Below, piece after piece: positions 10,275 to 21,325 of a stretch of 64,000 bases of DNA. Position numbers and translations under genes: made by a program. The DNA is taken from NCBI GenBank assembly GCA_947579605.1, contig OX388318.1, forward strand, positions 2,170,001 to 2,234,000, in the 5' to 3' direction. This stretch comes from Athripsodes cinereus. Its lineage: Eukaryota > Arthropoda > Insecta > Trichoptera > Leptoceridae. Under the pieces are notes generated by a model that was not told the origin of the DNA, made no database searches, and saw only the letters and a list, made by a program, of their open reading frames with translations. Numbering within the stretch: the stretch's first letter is position 1; each line of letters starts with the position of its first letter.

Positions 10275-10925
10275 ATAGTAAATTTAACACACAAAGCTAC
10301 CATAAAAAGCTTATGGGGTGTTCACATTTGGCGAATATCGCCAGGCGAATTTTTTAAATATATCGCCAGGCGAAAAAACAAAATTCGCCGGACACCCATT
10401 GATCGTCACACCTGTTCACACAGTCCACCGATATAGAAACGATCTGTCAGATGCGCTTGGATTTTGACACTGTTTTCAAAATGGCGGACGTCGAGATAGA
10501 GATCGCGAAGTGTTTATTTTTAGTCGAAAATGTTATAGTAGAGGTTATAAGGCGTCTTTTAATTAAGGAAACAAACGCCACAAACCAACAACAAAGATAA
10601 CAGCTGTCACGAAGCGGGAAACATTATAAAATTTATAGATTATTAAATTTTTACCATAGATACGAACGCCGCGCACATCTGCGCATGCGCAAATCGTTCA
10701 ATCGGCCGAAAAAGTTGGAAGGTGGTCAACTCGAGACGATATCGTTTCTACTGGTTTTTATCGTTTCAGACTAGCTGTCATTTTGTTCACACGGTTCAAA
10801 TGGCTGGCGATATTTTGGTGCCCCGGCGATATTCGCCAAAGTGAGAACACCACATTATAAAGACAACGTCACCTCATTTGGTAGTGCCCCGGATGGGAAT
10901 TATACTCGCAACCGTAAAAAAATCG
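10275..10925 (+). mobile_element. Foldback element copy 1, split by a Harbinger-like MITE
   Basis: The flanks 10275-10313 and 10858-10925 join to give a sequence closely matching 11218-11320, including CGGTAGTGCCCCGGA-like sequence. The interruption is the MITE 10314-10854. The unsplit relative at 11218-11468 acts as an empty site for it. Confidence 0.65.
10314..10854 (+). mobile_element. PIF/Harbinger-like MITE, copy 1
   Basis: This is a 541-bp non-coding element. The ends read TGGGGTGTTCACA and, reverse-complemented, TGTGGTGTTCTCA; both arms continue to TTTGGCGAATATCGCC. It is flanked by TTA on both sides (10311-10313 and 10855-10857). Three-base TTA/TAA duplications are the hallmark of PIF/Harbinger insertion. 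The body contains CAAAATGGCGG (10477-10487) and the perfect palindrome TGCGCATGCGCA (10680-10691). No transposase is present, so it would move only in trans. Confidence 0.8.
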
Positions 10926-11217
10926 TAAGGCATGATCAATATAAAAGGTCTAGTTCCGCCACTGCTTTGTACCTAAAATATAGGTAATCATTGACGTGGA
11001 TTGTCTAGACAGGAATATAAACTGTTTACTCGATAGTAATAATATAATTAGTAGTAGGATTAAAGGTATATTTACTTATAAGTGTCTTATGAATAATCTA
11101 ATCTAATCTAATATACGTCAGGGGTGGGCAAACTTTCATAATGTGAGTTCAAAATAATTACATTTCTATTTTAGCTGTAGAAAAAACCGTATACAACATA
11201 AATACGAGATCATATAA

Positions 11218-11468
11218 ATGTAAATTTTAACACATGAAACTACCATAATATAAGGCTTAGAAAAGCCAATGTCACCTTATTCGGTAGTGCCCCGGACGTG
11301 ACTAGAACCCGCATCCCTTAACCTTGTCCCAAGGACTTCTTTGTCCAATTAAGCTGTCATCTGGGTTTATGATATTCTCTCTCATAAACCCAGATGACAG
11401 CTTCACGTGTATGTAGTTATACGTCATTTCTAATCCTTATATGGTATTTTCATGTGTTAAATTTACAT
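11218..11468 (+). mobile_element. Foldback element copy 2 with 22-bp perfect internal palindrome
   Basis: The outer arms ATGTAAATTTTAACACATGA and its near-exact inverse (ending at 11468) enclose a 251-bp unit. Inside lies a perfect inverted repeat with 22-bp arms at 11351-11372 and 11382-11403, separated by 9 bases, containing CTGGGTTTAT. The unit is non-coding. The class is unknown; I call it a foldback MITE. Confidence 0.6.
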
Positions 11469-12649
11469 ATTTGACCTCATTACATGGTTCATATTGAAAA
11501 AATAACATCGATAAAAATATGAAACCTACCAATACTGTACACAAACATGCAAAAGAATAATAGGTATTGCCATTAATCAAAATTACTATGAGCTGTGTAC
11601 GTCAGGAGCTACTTTTTTAACGGAATTATGCCCGAGATCAACTTTTTTCTACATACCTATATATTTAGTAAGTGAGGCCTAAGACTCTTTAAACTTAGGT
11701 CAGGGTTGATATTTGGAAGTTTATTTTATTTATCGTATGGTCATGGAAAGTCGCTGACGTTTATATCAGTGTCGCTAGTTTATGCGAAGTACAATAATAC
11801 AACATACCTACACCACAAAGTACATATAAATAAAGACACAAAAAAATTCATTCGTTTTAGAGTTAATTCATCAGGGAATGGATATTTCCTTACGAAATAA
11901 AAAACAAATATTCGGAAAATCAATCAATCAAAGTTTACGTAAATAATTATGGCACTATTTTCGTAGCTAAAATCACTTGTGTATTTTACTATTTTAGCTA
12001 CGAAATTGATTCTTTCTCGCAAAATCGTCTATAGTCGAACGACTACATAATGCCAAAATGTGTTTTATTTATTTATTTATTTATTTTATTCTTCTTGCAC
12101 ATCATCATTCATATAACAAATAAAATTTTTGACTAATGTTTTGACTAATGCCTTAGGAATAGTTTGGTGATAGACGCGTTGGCCACCTCTGATTTATACA
12201 TGATATAATCACCATCATCAACTGTCAACTTGTAATAATATGTGGTATATTGTTATTGTTATGACGAGTTGTAGTAATTGGATCAGCTGATGGTAGCCGG
12301 GTATAATATAATACTAGTATATACATACTGTAGAGGTAGACAGATCAATAACAAACGGATTATTTTTTTTAATTGAAGAAATGCATGTAACATGCAATGA
12401 AGCCACCTTTTTACTAATACTACGTACTTATATACCATCACGGCATATCCCGCAAGTGGCTGGCCAGCGGAAAAGTTAATATTTATATATTATTATTTAT
12501 TTATTTTATATTTTTTGCACATCATCATTATATTATGTAAGTGTTAACAAATCAATACAAAATTTAAAATACTAAAACAATATACAGTGGCGAGCAAAGA
12601 TATAGTAGTTAGGTAATTCAAGGAAAAAATCGGTCATGCCGCCAATCAA

Positions 12650-12785
12650 ATTTTGCATCAAGTTTTAAACTGACGTTGGTTGTAAGACAATACATTGCTA
12701 ATGCTTGAAGGCCATCGATGTTGGTACACAAAAAATCCGTAAAAATGTACCGCGCTGCAAGTCTATAGTATGTCTATGGTGGCGA
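12650..12785 (+). repeat. Family H dispersed repeat
   Basis: It shares GTAAGACAATACATTGCTAA and flanking sequence with 54148-54276 over about 130 bp at high identity, in the same orientation. It is non-coding and unclassified. Confidence 0.55.
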
Positions 12786-13046
12786 GATTATCAATATGAA
12801 GTGATTTCTTCCATCTAACCACGACATGTTGACACATACCTAATTAAAACAAATAATTAATAATAATATTATTAACTATACAAACCAAAAGAACAAATTT
12901 TAAAATAATATTTGACACACACCCAACACGTATAATTATATTTATAATATCTGTCTTCCCCTTGCCAACAAAAAATTCAGATATTCCTGTTGATTGGCAA
13001 ACCTTGTCGCTGAATTTAAGGTGTAAAGTGGATTTTTTTAGAGTCT

Positions 13047-13330
13047 CCCGTAAAGAATAGGTATCTCACTATTTACTGTTTGTTTTCGAGTGTCCTGTAA
13101 AAGGTAAGTGTTCGTTTAACCTCATGTATTATAATAAATATAATAAACTCTTATGGAAATTTCTTATAACGACCTTATAAACGTATAAGACAATTAACAT
13201 CAGCGATGAGACATGCCACCCATCCTGAATGTCTTATTTTTATTGACACAAAGAGAACGATTCGTAAATTTATTACTTACAACTGTTAGTCTTCTGGTTA
13301 ACTCACTTGTGGGAAATGATGGTATATTAT
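13047..13330 (+). repeat. Family A SINE-like repeat
   Basis: It carries the 5' CCGTAAAGAATAGG-type end, the centre CCACCCATCCTGAATGTC and the 3' CACTTGTGGGAAATGATGGT. It has diverged in the middle. Confidence 0.6.
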
Positions 13331-13829
13331 AGCAGTGCGTTAATAGGCTGTTTCTGCCTGTTTTGACAATATTTTTTAAAATCTCTTGGATACACCCTTG
13401 TCCAGAATGTTCCTTTGAATTTTTTTCACCAAATTAATTCAAAGAAACGTTTATTTTATAATATATTGTATTAGTCAGATATGAGAACGTTTTAAGGATC
13501 AAAGGATTTGAATACTCACTATCACAATATGACTAATGTTATAATAATATTATTAATAAAAATACACACGTTAATATAGGGAACAGTTACAACTCATAGT
13601 TAGTTACTGCCGATAGTTGGTGATGATAAATCTCCTAAATTTCAATTAAATTATTCATAAATTCAAAGGTCACTTTCATCGCTAGAAGATTACTGTGATT
13701 TTTATAACAGAATAATGTATTAAATCGCTAAAAAACGTGATTGAAACAGTTATATTTGTAGTTGGTCTTTTTAAAAAGGCTATCTACCCAAAAACTGAGC
13801 AATTTGAGCCAAATCAGTAATTCCGGTTG

Positions 13830-13880
13830 GCTGGAAGAGATCGCTTATGCGATAAGCTTGCCTTTTGGTACTTACTTTTT
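13830..13880 (+). repeat. Short LINE/SINE 3' hairpin fragment
   Basis: GGAAGAGATCGCTTATGCGA is the same stem-loop region that opens the tail copy at 17821-17880. It lies just downstream of the RTE-like LINE below but in the opposite orientation, so it is a separate fragment. Confidence 0.4.
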
Positions 13881-13917
13881 GTTAACATGATATAGGTTCT
13901 TGTATATATATAATGAG

Positions 13918-15033
13918 TTACAATCCATTGGATTGGTCTGCAACGAGTTTGGTTTTTCTTCTCCATTCGTCTCTATTCTCTGCCAGTCTTTTCAGCTCTA
14001 CGTATGAGCCACAGTTCATATCACTCTTCAGTTGGTCCATATATGCGTCTCTTGGTCGGCCTCTGGCATTTGTCCCCTCGGTCTTACCCTCCGCGATGGC
14101 TATGAGTAGTCCTGGGTGCCTGATGTTGTGGCCAATCCAGTTAGCTCGTTGTTGGCTGATTCTCTTAAGGAGTTGCCTTTTTTCGCCTACCCTGGTTAAT
14201 ACTTCTTCGTTTTCGACGTGCTCCGACCAATGGATCTTAAGCATGCGTCTGTAGCACCACATTTCAAAGGCCGCCAACCGTCCACTTTCACTCTTGCTGA
14301 TGGTCCATGTCTCACAACCATAAAGCAGAATGCTCCATACAAAGGCTTTAGTAAGGTTCTTCCTTACGCTTAAGTCAATATTTGGGGATTCCAATATCTT
14401 CGATTTTTTGTTAAAGGCGATCCTTGCCTGGTTTATTCTGCTTACAATTTCTGCTTTGGAGCGTCCGTCCTGGTTTATTCTACTGCCCAGGTACACGAAT
14501 TCACTTACTTGTTTGATGCTCACTCCATTTATGGCAATGTTCGCAGTCGCTTCCTCTCTTCCAACGACCATACATTTTGTTTTTTCTTTATTTATTTTCA
14601 TGTTGTACTTTGACAACAGTATACTTTCCATTTTTCCTAAGGCTTCGTTCAGCTCCATCTCGGAGTCTGCGAGCAGTGCTATGTCGTCAGCATATCTTAT
14701 CATGTCGACCTTTTTCCCATTTATTTTTACTCCTGTCCAGTTCTTCATTTCTTCTCTCAGTTCATCAATGGCTCGCTGTATATAGCAGTTAAAGAGAGCT
14801 GGCGACATTGAGCATCCTTGTCTTACGCCTTGTTCGACCCTTGCTTCTGCACAGCTCTCTCCGCTTTTAATCACAGCCATTTCGTTCTTGTATAAGCTCC
14901 AGATTGCTCTTCTGTCTTTATAACTCATTCCTATCTGGTTGAGGGTGTTAAAAAGTTGTTCCCATTCTACTTTATCGAATGCTTTTTCAAGGTCGATGAA
15001 TGCTATGTATGTGTTTTTATTAATTGCTATTCT
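13918..15033 (-). CDS. RTE-like LINE reverse transcriptase, 5' truncated
   Basis: A 371-codon open frame, reading from codon AGA at 15033 to a TAA at 13918. It begins inside the RT domain with AFIDLEKAFDKVEWEQL, then GVRQGCSMSPALFNCYI, the active site IRYADDIALLAD, and NKEKTKCMVV. The C-terminal region has FVYLGSRINQDG, LLYGCETWTI, RRMLKIHW and the terminal RGRPRDAYMDQL block. That arrangement is typical of RTE/craniofacial-development-protein-2-like LINE proteins. The endonuclease and the first RT blocks are missing. The truncation point coincides with a 20-bp perfect hairpin (15016-15060). No internal stop interrupts the remainder, so the insertion is fairly recent. It cannot be autonomous. 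Confidence 0.85.
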   Translation of the reverse strand, partial: RIAINKNTYIAFIDLEKAFDKVEWEQLFNTLNQIGMSYKDRRAIWSLYKNEMAVIKSGESCAEARVEQGVRQGCSMSPALFNCYIQRAIDELREEMKNWTGVKINGKKVDMIRYADDIALLADSEMELNEALGKMESILLSKYNMKINKEKTKCMVVGREEATANIAINGVSIKQVSEFVYLGSRINQDGRSKAEIVSRINQARIAFNKKSKILESPNIDLSVRKNLTKAFVWSILLYGCETWTISKSESGRLAAFEMWCYRRMLKIHWSEHVENEEVLTRVGEKRQLLKRISQQRANWIGHNIRHPGLLIAIAEGKTEGTNARGRPRDAYMDQLKSDMNCGSYVELKRLAENRDEWRRKTKLVADQSNGL

Positions 15034-15060
15034 CTTTTCTAGAGAATAGCAATTAATAAA
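15016..15060. repeat. 20-bp perfect inverted repeat at the 5' end of the truncated LINE
   Basis: Arms 15016-15035 and 15041-15060 are exact inverses around a 5-base loop. The inner arm is LINE coding sequence, and the outer arm is its inverted copy. This is the pattern left by snap-back priming or template switching at the end of first- or second-strand synthesis. Confidence 0.75.
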
Positions 15061-16249
15061 TCTTGTTCTTGTATAGGTACATCATAATATTTAGCAAGTA
15101 AAGTTTTTATTTACCTATTTAATTAATATTTTATTTATTTTAAATTTAAAAATACTCTACAATAGGGAAATAATGATAAAAAAATTACATTATAATAATT
15201 ATATTGTTGTTGGATCTTAAAAACGAAATAATATATTTGAATATTTTGTGATAGTTCAGAGATAATAAGTGAGTCATGTCGTTCAACGTCATCCATGATA
15301 TCATAGACATCATTCAAAGGAAACACGATCCAGAATCTCTACATTTAATTCTTACCCACAAAATTCACAATCGATAATAATACCAAACCTATGAAGGTGA
15401 GAAGCCACAATACAGTGACCAAATTATTGAAATATCAGCTTTGGGGTATTGACATCAATTTATTAAACCATAGCATGGATGGGATTATAGGTTGTAGATA
15501 TCTATAAAACAAACCTTTATGAACCTCTGGAGATTCCAATTGCTCCTGCCAAGAAGTAATGTATTGAATTATAAAGTAACAAAAATTACATTTAAAAGCC
15601 TAGGGGTACATGGGAGCATAATGAATTACTCCAGCTTTCAACATAAGATAACTGTATTTTTTTATTAACAATGTGTAGATTGAGACAATGGGTCACTTGC
15701 AGTCGTCGGGGATTTTAATGAAAATGATTGAATTGAGGTCGGAAAACACAATTATGTCAGTTAAAAAATTTTAAATATCTAAATTATGGAGAATTTCCAA
15801 AAATAAAATCCAAAATTTTTGACGTTTGGCAAAACACTCTAAATGGCTTTTGGCAGCTGATGACGTCACGGAGTCCCATGTGCGTATGATATTATAGTCT
15901 GTGGTGCGAAAGTTATTATGATTCACGGGACTCCGTGACGTCACAGTGCCGCCATATCGTTTTTGATCACTCCGAGAAAATCCAATTTTTTAAAGCTTAT
16001 ATCTAAAAAAATAGTGCAAGAAAAATTAAAATAAATTGTGGTTGTGTTTCTTTCATACACATTTACAATTTTATGTAATAAAAAAAATCTGCAAGCGGCC
16101 CATTATTCTAGATTTTAAACAGCATCACATAGAGCAAGATCGTACCTAAAAATGTTTCTATCTCTTACTTAGGTTTTTCAGCTGCTTGTATTACCTACAC
16201 ACGAAGGCGAGTAGGTCCCTCTACTGTCTATACCTAAATAATATGTAAT
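15061..16249. other. Non-coding stretch
   Basis: No ORF or repeat boundary is convincing. The region around 15860-15950 contains TGACGTCACGGAGTCCC and its inverse GGGACTCCGTGACGTCAC, an imperfect inverted pair of about 18 bp. It is perhaps the ends of a small element. Confidence 0.4.
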
Positions 16250-16257
16250 ATCTAACT

Positions 16258-16535
16258 CAGGCGTCGGCAACCTATGGCACGCGTGCCAGGCTTGGCACGC
16301 AATGGGTTCTAAATGGCACTCTACAAAGTAATCAGGGACAAGGTTCGCATTAAAAAAAATTATATTATGTTAGAATTTTATGTTATTTTTTTTAATAAAT
16401 ATGTTTAAAAGATAAATTTGATATAAAATTCTTCTCCTCTAGAACCTCATTATATAATTTAGAATTAAGGCGGCACCCTGAATCATATTGGTAGAGTGGC
16501 TTGGCACACCACAGATAAAAGGTTGCCGACCCCTG
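16258..16535 (+). mobile_element. hAT MITE with perfect 8-bp duplication
   Basis: A 278-bp element whose ends are CAGGCGTCGGCAACCT and the inverse of AGGTTGCCGACCCCTG. It is flanked by ATCTAACT on both sides (16250-16257 and 16536-16543). Eight-base duplications and CAGGGGTCGGCAACC-type termini are characteristic of hAT elements. No ORF. Confidence 0.85.
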
Positions 16536-17119
16536 ATCTAACTAGTTGTAATATCTAGACAATGACGAATAAATCATCATTCTCTGCGTCACATCTCGTG
16601 GTTTAGTGTGGTACTGTAGCTTGTTATTATCTTATGATGATAAATAAATTAAAAGATAACTGTTCCTATACCTATATAATATATATCCAGTCCTGTATCC
16701 TCAAACAAGATTACACTACACTACACTACTACAATCCTTACACAAACCCGTGGCTTATAACTTAATACGAATATACTTATGTACAGTGTAATGCCGTTAA
16801 ACTGAAATTTAAAAATCTGTATTCCTACATTCCTTCCTGTTCCTCGTTGTATTTTGGATATGCCAATACCTCTGCATGTCTTATATTTTATTGGCACGGA
16901 GAGGATGATCTGCATGCATATTAAAAACATTTGATTTACCTACAGACATCCCCACTCATGACATAAGCCGAGAGTTTAACCCATTTTACTTCAACTTGTA
17001 ACTCTATCAATCCTTCCCATCACGGCATTTCCTACAAGTAGGTTAGTCAACGGATTTACTGCTCGTAATAAACATACAAATCATTCTCTCATCAAAAGAT
17101 AAGAAAGAAAGAATTTTGA

Positions 17120-17245
17120 GTTCGTCGGTAGCCTGGAGGTAGAGTCTCGGCCTCGCGAACAAGGGGTCCGTGGTTCGGTCCCAGGTACCGGCAAACTCCC
17201 CTTTCACGACACAAGCTTTTAGCTTAGTGTGAAAGGTGTACTTGA
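17120..17245 (+). mobile_element. Family C tRNA-derived SINE, copy 1
   Basis: It starts GTTCGTCGGTAGCCTGGAGG, where TAGCCTGGAGG serves as an A box and GGTTCGGTCCC as a B box. It then runs into a conserved body CCCCTTTCACGACACAAGC. This copy lacks the usual GGTTTATAACAAAACCCAGA end. tRNA-like at the head only, so not a tRNA gene. Confidence 0.75.
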
Positions 17246-17820
17246 CATCTCCTTACTATATTACAATTTTTATTCTTGAAATTTATTACCAAACATTTTG
17301 TTGACATTTTATACTCTCACTCGAATGTTTCATTTTTTATGTTTTGATTTGACTGATTTTCTTAATGATTTGATTTGACTGATTTTTATTTTATTTGATT
17401 CCCAATTGTCTTTTGTTCTTCGCCAATTGTTGTTCTCGTCTTGCTCCAACTGTGTTGTGAATGAGAAGAGATGTATGTGTAAATAAAATAAAAATAAATA
17501 AATAAAGTTATGACATTAAAGACTTCGAAATAAAAAAAACTCGGATTTAACTCTCCTTTAACTGTATTCCAGTTAGTATAACAATTCAGCATTACTGCGT
17601 ATCCCTAAGAATAAAATTATGTAGTACACCTACGCGATATATGATATTATATAATATATGATCATTATAACAATGAATGAATGAACAGGAATAGGGTAGG
17701 TATCTATCTATATACAGTGCTGGGTAGTACCTACTGTATTTATGTATAATCATAGTGTAATAGGATAATTCTACAAGTATCTAAACTAGAAGATGTGAAT
17801 GAGAAGAGATGTATGTGTAA

Positions 17821-17970
17821 AAGATTTGGGTTAGTTGGAAGAGATCGCGCCTTTGCGATAAACTCGCCCTCTGTATATTGATTGTATGTAATTTTGATGT
17901 ATACCTTTTATGTAATTGTATTTTATCAATGTACAGTAAAGAATAAATAAATAAATAAATAAATAAGATG
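17821..17970 (+). repeat. LINE 3' tail with (AATA)n
   Basis: It reads GGAAGAGATCGCGCCTTTGC, then ATGTACAGTAAAGAATAAAT and five or so AATA units. It matches tails at 30335-30445 and 62915-63030. A 5'-truncated LINE insertion. Confidence 0.65.
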
Positions 17971-19119
17971 TAATCTTCTAATGTAAGTAGGTACTAGATA
18001 CAACAGTCTTCATTATACAGTGTGGCCATATCGCATGCACTTACAACATCAAAATCATATTCTGACGATGACTGTTGTAGTGATGTGAATTCGGTACCTA
18101 TCTCTTATTAAATATACCCGTTACTTTTGATTACCAATATACAGGTTCGTATATCGTTTGCCAGTAGGTAATCATCATAGTATCGGTAAAAATACCCGTT
18201 ACTTTTTAGAAAGAGGGGTTTTGAGAAAATATTCTGTAATAAAACCAAGGAGTTTGTGAAAATTTCACCATTTTGAAAATTCTACGACGGGGTTGTAGAA
18301 ATTTTAAGGGTGATCAAAATTATTAAACTTTGAAAATTGAGACCTGAAGAAAGAAAAGTTCACATTATTTGGTACGGGTAATATACCCGATATTCAATAA
18401 CGGGTATTTTTCTTTGATTATCTTTCTGCATTCGGTTTAAAAAAAAATACCCTGTATTGACATCTTTAACTGACTGTACTGAAATAATAGACCGGTGTAT
18501 TTTATAATATATAATGATATGATAGTATATAATGATTATAGTTTAGGCAGCTGAACTCTGTGTGCAGGGGTCATATGTCACACAACAATAATAATATGAA
18601 GAATGTCCTGCTGGATTTAAAAAAATGTAAAGGATGGGAATGCTGTAGGTTAATACAATCAACTCATGCTGGCAAGCAAACATGTTCAAAGTTACATAAT
18701 TATGAACAATAATTTTGTTAATTAGTGAACACGTGACAACCCTATCTAAGCGGCGCAGTATTCAGTATATTGGCGGCATTGCGTACCTTCATGAATTTAC
18801 AACATTGTCCAGTTTTCAGATGAACCATTTTTTCTCAAATAATTGCGTTATTCGTCTTAATGACTACACTTCCTCTCATTTTAAGCTAAGTATTTCATTT
18901 AAAATAACTACAAACACCATAAAAATCCTTGTCCGAAATTTTAGATTAATAGGTACCTACCCACATTTTTTGCTGCCGCAACATGCTTGCTCTTCAATCT
19001 GTTCAATGCGCTAAGCACGTACCTATTTATTAGCTAAATGTACTAGCAATTTAATGTTCGGCTGCCCACGTCTCTTAAAGCCCTTTTTCTAAGGTCTAAT
19101 ATTTTAAGGGCATTGAAGA

Positions 19120-19285
19120 ACTCACCGACCACCCGGATAGTGCAGAAGTCTGGAGACTTCCAGTAATCCGATTCTAATTTCTACACTTGCAAATTTGTCC
19201 ACACAGGAGGTGCCATATAGTGTGATATTTTGACTACACTCTTTCGATGTCCCTCTAGCCGAGGAAAGCAAACATAAACATTTAG
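19120..19285 (+). repeat. Family F dispersed repeat, copy 1
   Basis: It shares CACCCGGATAGTGCAGAAGT and CGATGTCCCTCTAGCCGAG with copies at 24135-24320 and 36275-36420, all in + orientation. Non-coding, class unknown. Confidence 0.55.
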
Positions 19286-20050
19286 CATAAAAATAAAACA
19301 TACAGGAACCTTCAACCAGATGAAAGACAAGGTCCATGAGAGAGGTCTATCATTTACCTGTAATCGTTATAATAGTCACGATTTCTAACATCTCTAGCTA
19401 TGAGGTTCCAAATTTGAAAGATGAAGAACTATTTTGATTGACATATGCACGTGAATATTATGCATACCATCTTTGTATTGACATTCTTGTATCTTCAATT
19501 AGTACATTTTTCTAGAGTAGGTACCTACTTATACAAGAGTCTGTTGTTAACGATGTAAGATGTTTGATTGGCAGTTGCTGTCACGAGTGTCACGTATAAG
19601 GTACGTAGAGTTACAGAACTATGCGTAATAAGTCATTTGTACGTGCCCAAAGCACTGGGAAAGAAATTCCTTATTACGCAGGTACATATTTTAATATTAC
19701 CCGACACTTATTCTACAAAATGTTTGTTGTTAATGATTGATGATTGAAATATGTATTGTAGGTTCCTACTTGATTGTGTATTACCTCAGCATGGTTTCTG
19801 CTCTCCTGTGATTACTGTTTATAAAATACTACTTACCTATTACCCCATCTCTTTTTTTGGCACCGAGAAAACGATTTGTATGTTTTTTTACATGCAGTTA
19901 GCCTGCTGGCTACTAGTAGTATGTATGTATGAAGCATCAAGCATAGGTAGGTATATTACTAATTTGCCAGAATACGATTGGCCACCTTACAAAGATTTTC
20001 TTAAAATATGTGCCCCCTAAAATTTGACCTATGGTTGTATTATGTGACAT

Positions 20051-20520
20051 TAGTGATGTGAGAAGAGAAAATTCTCCAGAGAAATTTCTCGAGAACGAGA
20101 AATTTATCCGAGAATTGTTCCTCTGATGGAAGAGAAATTTCTCTCCATAATTTTTCTTAGTGGAATTACGACCTTTCGCCCAGTACACTTCGCAGCCAAA
20201 CTCATTGATCCAAAAATTTGTGGGGCTGATTAAGGCCCAAATCAGAGGTTATTAACACTTTTTTTTTCCATGTACGTACCTGCAATTTTTTTAAACTTAA
20301 ATATGGGCATGTGGGGTGTCAAACATCAAGATTTTTCATCAGTTATAAATTGTACCATATTGGTGATAAATTGTCTCAACATTTGTACATTGTTATTGAT
20401 TGATTGAATAAAGTATTTATTATTATTAAACTGTTAAATAAAAAATAAAAAAAATTCTCCGAAAATTCTCTACTCGGTAAATTTCTCGAAAAATTATTTC
20501 TTGAGAATTCCACAACACTA
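20051..20520 (+). mobile_element. hAT-type MITE rich in GAGAAATTTCTC words
   Basis: A 470-bp element beginning TAGTGATGTGAG and ending with the inverse of TAGTGTTGTGGA. TGTGACAT is duplicated exactly on both sides (20043-20050 and 20521-20528). The subterminal regions repeat palindromic GAGAAATTTCTC-like words on both strands, probable transposase-binding sites. No ORF. Confidence 0.8.
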
Positions 20521-21220
20521 TGTGACATAACCTCAAGAATGTACGAGACATTGGTGTATACAATAATATTTTTGTGATATTTATCAACTTTTAATAAATA
20601 TATCTTCTGATTGCGTCACAAAAAAAAATCATACGTCTGACACAATCGTATTTAGATCGCGACAAGAGTAACCCTGCAGAAGTAGAATCATAACAAGAAG
20701 TTTATGTTTCAATTTGTCACCAGTAAATGCAATTACTGAGATATGAACTTGATAGGTATTGTATAATGTTGTGAGTTGTGATTGAATGACTTTGTGTATT
20801 GTCATATTATTAGTATTATTGTGTTTTGAATAGCCAATCTATCTATCTTGGCAAATTGTAGTCCTGTTCTTTACAATAATACAACACAATACAATATTCT
20901 TATCTTAATAATATAATAACAAGTCTATTTATGTACTCTTACTGACATTCAGTCACTAAGAAGTCACAAACAATATTATATCGACTGTACAGTTGTATAA
21001 CTTAACAAGTCGAATATTTCGAAAATTTTGATTTGATTGGTTATATGCACAATCATCGCAACTTTTCCAAATCCACAAACAAATAACTATAAAAAATACA
21101 CGGTTTCTTTTATACATTAAATATTTAGTTATAAAAAAAATGTATCTAAAAATGAAGGTGTAACAAGGTTGGATAGAGTGAGAATTATTGTCCATATCCG
21201 CGGTAGTTTCAAAGTCGCTC

Positions 21221-21325
21221 CCATCAGCGAAAAAGTAATCGAAAACAGATTAAGATGGTACAGACATATTTTGAGACTACCACAGGATAATATGATCAAA
21301 AAGACAATGAACTTAACAAATAAAT
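21221..21325 (+). pseudogene. RTE-like LINE coding fragment
   Basis: The + strand reads ENRLRWYRHILRLPQDNMIK, the conserved C-terminal block of RTE/L2-like LINE proteins (compare the block at 54836-55096). Only about 30 codons remain. Confidence 0.5.

Noticed and set aside
11119..12195. One large hAT element with CAGGGGTGGGCAAAC and GTTGGCCACCTCTG ends
   Set aside because: The 8-bp flanks do not match, and other repeats lie inside; probably two unrelated ends.
18095..18478. Further hAT element starting TAGTGATGTGAATTCGGTA
   Set aside because: The terminal pairing is weak and the flanking TGACTGT match cannot be aligned cleanly.
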